NCBI GenBank assembly: GCA_034509425.1
Contig: JAVTVJ010000072.1
Location: 4,092,001-4,156,000, forward strand
DNA from: Eopsaltria australis
Lineage: Eukaryota; Chordata; Aves; Passeriformes; Petroicidae
Reading direction: 5' to 3'
Length of the DNA stretch: 64,000 nucleotides
A program made the translations under genes and the position numbers. The notes below the pieces were generated by a model, which saw only the letters and a list, made by a program, of their open reading frames with translations, had not been told where the DNA came from and searched no databases. Below are positions 25,301-37,300 of this stretch, piece by piece. The first letter of the stretch is position 1. Each line of letters begins with the position of its first letter.

Positions 25301-28300
25301 ATTGGCCCATGGAAACATTACAGAAGCACTAACTGAAATATATGCTTTCGTACTGACTCAGGAGGAAAAAATGCCAATGTTTACTGATGAGGAGTTCTCT
25401 AACCAAGTAGAAGGTCTTCTAACATTACTGGAAACATTAGCAGACATCTCTGATGAACCTGGAGAAGCCTCTGTTTGTTTTTCTGCAGCATTCTGCTGGA
25501 CTCTCACAACAGCAACACCTCACAGTGCTCCCACTGTTCAACCTTGTGACTTTGTGCATAGCAATTCTACTCTTCATTACAATGCAGTCATTGAAATCAT
25601 TAAGGGGCTTAAACTCATCACTCTGGATGGCAGTTTCGCTTGCTCTGTGGAAGATATTCAGATGGATATCTCTCGCAATCTGACTTGCTTTTTTAATCAG
25701 ATCAAAGAATGGAACTCCATTATTTTGAAGTTTTCTGAGCTCCATCATATAAATAGCTCAGTTCTCAAAGAGCTGCTAGATTTTTGGAATGAGCTATCCC
25801 TTTATACTGTGCAATTGCAGGTGAATAATACACATACAATCAGTTGCTCCTCCACACCAAAGAGCCAAATGGCTTTACAAATCATAGAAACACTGGGCAG
25901 CATTTCAGTGTCAGAAATGGAGATGGCCAAAAGTCTTCTTGAACAACTGGATAATCTTTATGGTGGCCTAAGTTGGAACAGACAGTCAAGAACATCACTT
26001 AAGAATGTTCTTACTAATGTTAAGAATATGACCAGTGAAGTCTCTAGACTCCTGAATACTGAAGCTGTCCTTTCTTTTCTTTCTGTAATTCAGCCTATAA
26101 TGACGCTGTCATCTGTTGGAAACCAGACACACTCAATGCTTATGACAATATCAGCTTTAAGTGGGAATATCAGTATATCAGACAGCTTTGAGAACTCCTG
26201 GTTTCCTGTAGTTACAAGCATAGAAAATTTATTGGTGAATTTTAGTGTTAAACACTTACTTGCGGTGATAGATCAAGAGTTTCAATTACTAAAGTTTGCC
26301 ACTGGACAGTCCTCTTCAATGGCTCCTGATGTTTCACTAGAGCAGTTTAGGACATCATTTGTAGATGTTATATCAAGAAATTTTGAGGATATGCAAGACA
26401 TTGTGAAGAGTGTTCTATGCAAGTGTAACAATAGAAATGATTCTCAAATAATGCATGCTCTAATTCTCCTTATGACTAATGAAAGTTCATCAAATGACCT
26501 ACTGCTGGCTGTCAAAGATATTATTGACTTTCTGGAGCTCTTCCAAAATAAGTCTAAAAAAATTACACTGGTATGTTGTTCGTTGACAGTCAACTAAGCA
26601 GTGAGAAATTGAATAATACTCATGCTGCTATTTCAGCTTTGCTAAACAGCCTCCTTCATATAATTGCTGATCTTGATGTTGTGGAAGAAGCTTTGTATAC
26701 AAACAATACTGAGCTTTATATACTTGACTTCATTGATTCACTTTTTTACAATGCACCATATAGAGAAACTTCTACTCGTCCCAAAGCAGAACTCTGAAGA
26801 TCATGCAAGAAATTTTGCAAGTAATATTTCAGTCTACTGAAGAACATGACAGGAATAAAATAAAACTCTTACTAATGAGTTTGCATAAGGATGTAATGGC
26901 AGAACTGAGGTGAGTGTTTTCCATGTACTTGTTTTGGGAAGTGTGCTGACAGTGACAGAAGGGCTCTCTGCTTATGAACAGCTCAATCCAAACTTTTGTT
27001 CAGTTCATTGGTTTCATTTCAGATTTGTTCCAACTTTCGTTGTTCAGATCAGCCATATTTGGTATCAGAACACATTGTGTGGACCAGATTACTGTGTTTA
27101 GTTTATGTTTACAATATGTGTTTAGTCATATGTATGATACATGAATCAGCTTCTTTGGAATTCATATAGAAACAATTATTTGAAGATAATTATGTCTTAA
27201 AATCCTTGCAGGTCTGAATACTGAGCCCCCACTAATTGACAGGCTACAGTAATTTTTGCCTATGGAGCTAAATGTAAAGGAATGCTTGGGCCTAATCTTT
27301 TGTGGCATGTGTGGGGTTTTTTTTCTATGTCAAAATACAAAATTTCAGCTATACAAAATTTCTTTAATTTAAATTTTTTGATGTCTTATGTTATGGCTAT
27401 TGAGTTAGGTTGTCCAATTTAAAAAATTCAGTTTCTGAAGGAATCCTCAGCCCAAGATAATTTTCATCTGATTACTCCGATCAGATGTAATCCAGAAGCA
27501 GAGGAAAATGTTTACTGAGGGATTACTTAATAAAATGGCTGCTAGGCTGGAGTAGCTGTATTTAAACAATATTGAATGAGCCCACAATTTGGTTGCTCCA
27601 AACAGCTCTAGGATATCTTGCTGGTGGAGCTACTGGTCTGACTGTAAACCATAGACATAAACCAGCTGAGAAATGGCATTGTGAAGTTGGTGCTCTGATG
27701 TGGTATTTTGACCCTTATGATTAATTTTATGCAAATACATGAAACCATTGTCTATCAGGGTCAAGTATTAACCTAATCTGTTGAAAAATATCAAAAGCAA
27801 GCACTAGAAAAGTAGTTTATTTTCTCTACATCCTTATTCTCTGCTCTTTGCCATCAAGTCAGCATATTCTATGGGCTCTCAGTATTTCTGAAGCTACTAC
27901 AATTTTTCTAATTTTGTGAAGGTACTTTCTAGCACTCCTAGGGTATTTTTAACATAGAAGTATTATATTCTGTTCTTGAAATAGTTCAAACAAAAGTAAT
28001 AACTGTTAAAATTGAAATCCTTGTGCAGTTCATTGAAGACTGAATTTGTGCATTGTCACTTCTTGAAATTTTTCTGTGGTACCCTTGTAATGAAAATAAT
28101 GTTTTCTTATTGATATTTTCACAGAGCATCTAAAATCTGCAAGATTCTTCAGGAACGTTTATACCCTGATAGTGTGGTACTATTGCAGAAATTGCAATTT
28201 ACCATTTTGAATATTCTCAAAATCTTTTCAGGTTTGTTACCACTGTAGTGACTGAGTCCCCATGTGTTAGTGCTGTTAAGGCTTTCCTCTAAGCAAACTT

Positions 28301-31300
28301 TTTGTACAAATAAAGTAATTTGGGTGATGCCAAGCAAAGTAAGCATACTGATGCCTGGAAATTAAACCAACAGAGGGATAGGAAAAAAAATCTGATGCAG
28401 ATCGTACAAAGGGATGCTTTCTTTCTGGAGTGCTCTCATTGATTTAAAATCCCAGTGAAAGCAGGAGATCTTGCTGCTGCTCCTCAGCTAGTGAGCTGAG
28501 TCAAGTCATAGGGTTTTTTTAATGAGCCAGAGTTGTCACAGGGCAGTGTATCCCTGACAATAAGGAAAAAATGGGGCAAATATTTAAAAGAAGTAACATC
28601 TCCCAATCTTGGCTGTGTCGAACCAGTGAATTGGCTTCCTGTAACCAAAAAACTTCAACAAATCATTCAAATTTTAATCTGTTGCTTTGTTTTATTCCTT
28701 ATGTATATGCTCCCAAAATGTTCACTTTAAGAATGGCTCTGTATTGATCTGGGTATAATTTCAGGTTTTCTTTGGAAAACAAAAGCCAGTGCTTTTCAAA
28801 CCTCGTATTTTAGCCAACTATGCCCAGAATTGTTTGCAAAGAGTAATTAGGAGGCATTAACCTGCCATTCTGGGGCAAGGGATTAGATCTGCAATGTCTT
28901 ATGCCAAATTAATTTCCAAAAAGAGTGCAAAATGTGATTACAACCCAGTTCACACTATCTTCTCCACTCTCCTGTGACAGATGTAGTTCCAAAGAGTAAA
29001 ACAGTAGTGATGTTGAGCTAGGGTAAGTGATACTGAAATTGTGTAGCTGGGTACCTGGGTTCTGTCCTTGACCTCTGAAGAGCAGTCTATTTATTGAGAG
29101 AACTGAGATTAGGGAACAAAATTTCTGTCATCCTCATTTCAATACTGTGGTTGTGGGAATGTTTCATGATGTTTCGTTTGTTACAGAAAACATTACGAAA
29201 CCAAATGAGAAAAGATAAAAACTGCTGGCTCTGGTTTGATTTGATGAATTGTATTGTATTACAGTTAGAAATATTTCTCTGTGCCTTAACACATCAGATT
29301 TTCCTTGCTCATAAAAAAATTTCTCTCTCTTATTGGTTGTCTAACTTTTAATTTGATTCCATGTTGGGTTTTTCTAATCTAATTAAATCTGGACATTTTC
29401 TCTTACAGAAGAACCCATTGTCTTTAGCAACATTTTCTGTGCCATTACAAAGTGTAAAGATGGATTAACAAGTCACTTGCTCCTCGCTGGCTTTGAAGGG
29501 ATTGCTGTGGTTCAAGATCATTATCAGGTCTGAATGATTCCCTCACCTACAAGTGTATTTTACAACATCCATTAAACTTTGGAAACTAATGAAAGTTTCC
29601 TTTTTTTCCCCCCCATCTGAATGACAAGTCCCCCCAGTGCCTATGCAAAGCTGAGGTTTAAATAGGTATAGCTCTGATGATTTCAATAGAGGTACCCAGA
29701 AGAAATTCCTTAAATAAACATTGGTGAGCTTTACAAGCTGTAAGTATGACTTTGAATTATTATAAGTCCAATAACTAGAATAATTGGATTTTCAATCAAT
29801 ATCAAACAACAGTCCATTTTTAATGTCTCTAAATTTTGTCAAATTTCTAATTTAATGAGTTATAGTACATTTATACTTTTAAATCTTCACAGGAGCATTT
29901 GTGAAATGAAACTAGAAACAAATAAGCTTCTTGGCCAGAATAATTCCAGCTAAAATAGCAGTTATAATTTCCAGTTTGGTTCAGTCTGTTTTTCTTTAAC
30001 ATGAAATTGCCAGTAGGTAAGAGTAATATTTGGCATATAGAGATTCACCCAGGGTTGGAAGAATAGGTAGCAGACACATGTGTGCATGCAGACAAAATAT
30101 TAAAGTCATGCTTTTTAGAATAGAATTTGCCCTCTATTTATTAAATAGCTCTGCTGCTTTGTCTACCTGGACACTTTCCTGATATGAACAGCAATGTGTT
30201 GAAGTAAACAGATGACAAGTGGTAACACTCATATCTAAAAGCAGACTTTTGCGGACCAAATATATTTCTGTAGTCTCCACCCTTCTATCACCTACTTCTG
30301 CAAATATTAGAAAAGCTTCACAAAATCAAAAACGTAAATAGTGAGGAGAAAATATAAAAGTGCATGCTATACAGAACATAATGCTCTGTACTAAACTTTG
30401 GATATGAGGATCCAGATATTTTGGTTTGTTGACTGGAAACCGATGTTGTTCAAAACAATTTTTTTGGAAAAAGATAAACATGGTCAGACTAAAATAAAAA
30501 AAAAAAAAAAGCTCATTTCATTTTGAAACATATTTTAAAGTGTTGGCATTTCTGTTAGTGGATAAATCTCCGTGACAGGCTAGTTCAAATTCCCAATTTC
30601 ATTGTTTCCAAAACTCAAATATTTGAAAATTCCTTGGTTCTTGAAAACATTTCATCTAGTTTCAATTAATCATACAGTGACTAAGAGAGTATTATGTTAT
30701 TCCTATTCTCATTTGAAAATATGAATCATCTAGCTGCCAAGGTCTGCTACTTCAAACTATAACACAATCTCATGAATTTACTAACCATGTGATCACCATG
30801 TTTTGCAGGATATTGGAAGATATTGGCCTGCTTTCAACAAGGGGGATTGTGAGAGTATGGCATATATAAACCAGAAACTTTCCAGTGCTATGGAGAGCTT
30901 TGTGGGAGTCTTGCAGAATACCAGCACTGAGAGCTGTGAATGCCAGTTAATGCTGGGGAACATCCAGAGACGACTGCAAATGTAAAGCCTTTTACATTTT
31001 GGTACCCCAAATAGTTCTTCATCATTAGTGATGTTATTCTGTGCATATGTCTTTGTTCTAAATTAAATAATTACGGGAGAAATACTGTCCTTTTAACCTT
31101 TGTTAATTTAATTGAAAACTGATTGTATAAAATTTACAAATTATTTAAGTAATTTAGAATAACTCTGAATATTTCTAAAAACCCTTAAATTTTTTGCTGA
31201 ACACTTGTAGCAGATCTTGTTACTCCACCAGCTGAATGCTTTGGATCACAACTAAGAAAATTTTCAAATTTCTGTGTCTTCAGTTAGGTCAAAATTTTGA

Positions 31301-34300
31301 TATCTAAATTTTTTATTTATATCTCTTTTGATATGGCTTGTCCTCTTAATAGCTGGATATCTTTTTGTGAAATATTAAGTATCCAGATATGTTCAGTAGT
31401 GCAAAGAGTCAGAAACACAGTATTGTGTTTGTAAACAGATGGGATTGAACTTTAAATAATTTCTGATAGTTGCTGTTTGCTTGAGGAAAACAATTAGATT
31501 TTGAGTATAGTTGTTACTACAGAATATTTCAAACTTTCAGTCAGCTAGAAATAATAATTATTGCTTATTATAATTGTTATAATTGTTGCTATACTGGTTT
31601 GACTGTTGGATTGCTTTCATAACAGGCTTGAATGGTGTCCGTGAATTACAGTAATAGTACAGAAGAACTTGAGCCTAGATGCTGCTCCTAAATATCATGG
31701 GCTCATGTCCAGTTTTGAAGAGAAAATAATATCTGTTGTATGCATACTCTTTATTACTTAAATTATAATTAGATGGACTTTTTTCATCCTGAACTACAGT
31801 GATTTGTATCTCTAGGCTTTAAAAATGTGCATTCAGTAAGAAACATGAAAGTGAGATATTGATAGACCTGTCCTTCTCCATAAGCTACTGTTTTCTAGGG
31901 CCCTTAGCATTTATGGGAATCTCTCTATCTCTTTTCATTCTGTTTCACTATTTATGTTAGTCTTTATACATCAAAATGCCAATAACTTGGTTCTGATAAC
32001 TTGTGAAACTAAGGCTATCGTTCCAGGGTGACTGAAAATTTGGAGCTGCAATTGTCAGAAAATCCAGCGTCAGCTTTCCTCAGCAATTTTAATCTTGTCA
32101 ATGGTGGGTACCAGTTTTCTTCACTTTTTCTATAAGTCACTGTAGTGCAATTTTGTAGGAAAACAACAGTTTCTTTGTCCTTTCAACTTCAAAGGGACAG
32201 TGTTTATGGAGACTACTGACTTAAGGCAATATTGTCACTCACAGTGAATTGAATGAAAAGGATGAAAACTGTAGGAAATCTAAATAATCAAATTAATGCT
32301 GTTGATACTATTTTCCTTCTCTTCCAGATGTGAAAGTCAAAGATTTTGTGCAGAATATTACTCAGTTGAGGCTGGATATTGGTTCTTCTGTCAATATTTC
32401 TGAAGAAACTGTCAATACCCTCTTGGAAGCCAGTGTCTCTCATTCAGAGGTAAAAGATAAAAAAGAAGTGTCAAATTAATGGGTCAACCTATAGCATGAT
32501 GTGCCAGATGAAGAAAAACAACCCATGTTGTTTGTGTGGAATCTTATATTTTCACTTATCACTTCCATGTGAAATACTTTGTGAGTTTTAGGACTTTAAA
32601 ATAATAATGTGATGCATTAAGAGATCAATTTATAGTGAAACTCTTCCCCTGGTCTAAATGGCGCTGCTTCAGTACTTTCAGCAGTGTTTTACCCTCTTGT
32701 GCTGATGCAGAATTGGAGCTTCGCTGTCTTGGTATTGTAGAAAAGATGAGGGTTTCTGGAGATAAAAGTATTTACCTTATCATCTCTGCTCTTTGTGGTA
32801 TGGGGTTTTCTTATCTATATATATTTTTAGTTCCTTTGTGTGTTCCTCGCTCTTCTTACATTATCTTACCACTGTCTTGCTTTAATTTCGCTTTGAGTCG
32901 TTGACTCTTTAATATTGTAAGTTTTCTGAGGGAAAGACTGTGTGTTACCATTGCTGTTTCCTGTGATCCTAGTGGTCAGTCGAAATCACGAGAAATGCCA
33001 GCTGACTCACAGGTTCTCTCTGAGGCGAGTGTCAAGAGCTGAGAGTACATTTGGTGTAAATCGCTCAGCTCAGTCAAGCAGCCACTGGGTGTCAGTGATG
33101 CTCCACTTGCAAGCCCTGTTCGTGAAAAGTGCAGCATTAAAAAGGCAGTTCAGATCATCATAACTACTTATAGATGATTTGTTCTTCTGCTTCTGTGGCA
33201 GTGTGACTGCCTTTACTGTTAGCTTGTTATTGTGATACCACTAAATGGTAATGAGAGAAGTTATCTGAAAGCCATTCAGTTAAATGGGATTCAGTGCACC
33301 TTTGATCCTTTGGAATAATAATGCTAATTGGATGAATTGTCAAATTACTTTCCATTCTTACTTTTTGCCAGCCATATGTAGTGCTTAGATATATACACAT
33401 CTCACATTTAAATAACTATACAGAATTTTTTGTTTGCTTAATGCTTAAATCCTCCCCCAGTCCAACTGGAGCATTAGAAAACCTGTGTCTCTTACTGATT
33501 ATGAAAGGTGCACAAGTACTTTTTAGAGCTATATTTTAGGCATTCCCATCATGTTTATTGTCTATACAGCCACTGTCTGATAACTTAATGATAGCCATAG
33601 GCCCATTGTGGCCTTATATTTCTGTGATTATGTACTACTGCTGTGCTTGCCTCTGAAACAGTAAGAGTAAGCCTGGGAATTTTTTGTGCTTATTACACTT
33701 ACCCATAAATTCTGCCACAATGTTATGTGCTGACCATGCTCATTGCCATGTGATAAAGTGATTTGAAATAGCTTGAAACCTGTAAGCTGAAGACTATAAG
33801 CGTTCATTTACTGAATGTAGGAGTTCCGATTAGTTCTGGTACTCAGAAAGGTGCGAGGAAAGTTCAGAGGAACTTAACCTGGGGGATAAAACACAGAATG
33901 TGTTAAACTGCACTGAAATGGTGATATTCGTGTGAGGCACAAGAAAATAAATTTCAAATTGCATCATAGTCAAATTTCCTCCCCAGCAAGTCCAAATCAG
34001 CATCATCTTATACTGCTCACAGAATTATGTTCATATTCTGTTTCTTGAACGCACACACAAGAAAGTGAATATTTAAATAAATAGGAAACCTGGTAGAATC
34101 ACAAAGGCAAAATTCTGTTCCAGAAAAAAAATCAAATTATTAAGTTGTAAAATAAAATATTCATAGGAATTAAAATGTTAAATTGCATATCTTGACTCTC
34201 TTGCAAATCCTCTCCCTTGCTACCAGCAAGAGATGCCATCAGTAGAAGCAGGTTCTGTACTAAGCAGTACAGCAGAGCCCTGTACTCCTACAGGCTTCTA

Positions 34301-37300
34301 AAACTGCTTGTAATTTTTCTGGGCTTGTTGAGAATGGGTAGCTAAGACCTCCTGAGATATCTGGACTTCAAGCACTTGCCGTTATCCAAGATGGTTTTAT
34401 TATAGTCTCACCCAAGGTCTGCTTAGGCATTTGTCCCTTCATCTGCTATTAAATAATACTTTAAAGCAGCGTTTAACTGAGAAATGTGGGATGGCTCAGA
34501 GTGGACATTGTGCCATATAGGCACATCCAAGTGTTAAATTTGTGTGTCCTTTGAAAGAAGGAAGGACCATATGATTTGATTTTAGTGATTCATATGCCTA
34601 GATTTTGATCTTCAGATGTTTCTGCAGGAGAGGTGTATATCTGCTAGAAGGAGTATGCTCAATGTTGTAAATATGCCTGTTTATGGTATGAATGCTCTAG
34701 AATGAATGATTGGTCTGTGAAAAATGAAAGCAAATCCTTTTAAGAAATACACTTCATCTTTTTATATGTACAAGGAGTATAAAGTAAGAACGTACCAATC
34801 TGATGTAAAGCTGTATGGTTTATTATTTCAGGTCTGTTGGTGCCTGCAAATTGTCATGGTACTGTGGCACAAATTTTCACCTTATTGACTATAAGAAAAG
34901 GTGATGCATTTCAGGGAGAAAAAATTTTAATACATATATGTTGTGATAGGTTTTTTACAGTGCCTTTGTGGTAACTTTAACTGGAAGATGTGATGAAGAA
35001 GTACTTAGCCTGCTGCTAAAGCTGCCTGAAAGCAATAGAGCTTCCCTGGCAGTGGAAGAATTATGTTCTTTACCAGCACTGGACTTGTATACCATGTTTG
35101 TATTGATTATACAAAATTTGAATGTACGTCACATCATTTACAAGGTAAGATGTTTTCTTTTGAAGGTAGTAGGAAACATACAGGTAGATTAATAATTCTA
35201 TTGTTTCTGCAGATGTTCTTTCTCCATGAGAGCAAACAGTGGATATATGGCAATTTTTGTCTTCATTTTGCTCCCCAAAATATGACAGTTGAAGAATGGG
35301 GCTGATAGATGCTGCTGGATTCCATTTCTTGCTACCTCAGGAAAATTATTACTGGGGAGTTAATGATGAAAGCTTTACAGAAAACACAGGAGGTCAAAGA
35401 CATAGTTTTATTAATCTTTAGCAGAGTTTGCAGTTCATGCAATTAGTCACTTCATTATTTGTAAGAGTGGAAGATTGATCTGACAGCATTTGAACTAAAA
35501 CCAGCACAGGAGCTCACATCACAGGAATGATAAAACTAATTTGCAGGAAGAATTCATGGCACTGTGGATGCAAAAGTCTGTAGCACAACTGTATTATCTG
35601 TACAATTGTAGATAATCTGGGATCTAGTGTGGGTATTCAGTGAGATAATGGTTTTATCTGTAAACGCAGAATTATTGAACGGGATAGGTAGAAGACATTT
35701 ATTTTAGTTCTTTTAGGGTTAATTGATTGACAGAACATAAAATTTAAGCATGAATAACTAAAATATACTTATAACATTGTGAGAAAGAATGGTTTGCTCT
35801 AAAGCCATAGGAGTCTGCTTGTATTCTGGAAGCTGCATGCTCAGTTAAGCAGGTTAGACATAGAATTTGAAAAACAAGACAATTTCCCACAATAGGTAAA
35901 GATACCAGAGGGAAAAGAAAAGATTTTTACTTCCCAAATTATCTGTAAACCTAGAAGGAAAAAAAATAGAAGAAAACAAACCAGTGTTTATTCTGATGAG
36001 TGTTTCTACTGAACTCTACAGAAACCTAATCAAGTCCTAGCAAAGAATAAAAAATGTTGTCAGCTCATCTTAAATTATAATTGAAGTTCTGCTACTTTTT
36101 TAGCTAAATAAAATTTTTAATGGGTATCTTTCAATTTTTGTGGGTTTTTTTTTTGTTTTTTTGTTTTTTTTTTTTTTTTTACTATGTAATAGCTGGTGAA
36201 GGCTAAGAAGAAAATCAAGCACAGACATTATAGTAGGAAGAAAAAGGTGGATAAAGATAATCAGAGGAAGAATTAAAACTATATAATTAGATTATTGCGG
36301 TTTTATTATTTTGTATAGACAGGTAACAATGAATCAGTTTGTATTATTGTATTATCTGACTAATCCCCAAAAGCAAAGGGAACAGAGAGAAAATCCATAA
36401 TGATGAATTTGCATGGTGGAAATTGCAAACAGCCAATTGAACTTAGGTCAAGTAGGTAATAAAATGCACACAATTATTTTGGGTATGAGGAATTCAAAGG
36501 CAGGAAGAGTGTGGCAGGAAAGCTAGTTACTTTAGGGGTCATATGAAACAATAAAAGTGGTTTCTAGATTTAATTTAACTTACAAATTCTTTTTAAAATA
36601 TGAAATTGTTGCATTGAATGTCTTTAAAGTGGTGAAGGAAAAGTTTCCATTTACACTGAATTCTAAAGGGACAGGATGTTGCAGATCCTATTAGCATCTT
36701 GGGTTGGAAAGCTCTCTTCAACTTGGCAGGTGTAAACATGTTCTCTGAATATTAATTTGTGATTTGTCATAAGCCAGTTCTAACATTACATTACAGGGAA
36801 CTTCTCTTCAGCTTAATCTGAGAGTAATTAGGGAGTTATATCAAAAGGAGTTTTGTTAAACATGGTTTGTAGGAACATTGTATAATGAGTTTTAGAAAAA
36901 GACTGAATAATTTTGAGTGTTTAGTTGATAGGTTAACATTTGTTTCTAACTGGAATTTCCTGTTGTGTTTTTTTCCTTCTTTTCCAAGGTCCAGATACCA
37001 CCTGAGATAGGCAATGTATTAAATATGCTACTGGATGTGGTTTCTAGTATAAGTTCACTTCTCAATAAAGTCCACCATGTCATGGAAAAGCTTCCAGTGT
37101 TCCTCCAAGGAATTCAAAATATTGGTGTGCTTGACATCTCCACATTGCAGCAGGTATGGGTAGGATTCCAACACTCAAAATTAATTCCCATTATGAGGTG
37201 ATTAGTGATCTGTGCTTAGCAAGAAGGCACATTAATAGAAATTATTTCCTAGAAAGTTGGGAACTTAGAGTCCATAAACCCTAGGAGGATTCATTTGGTC

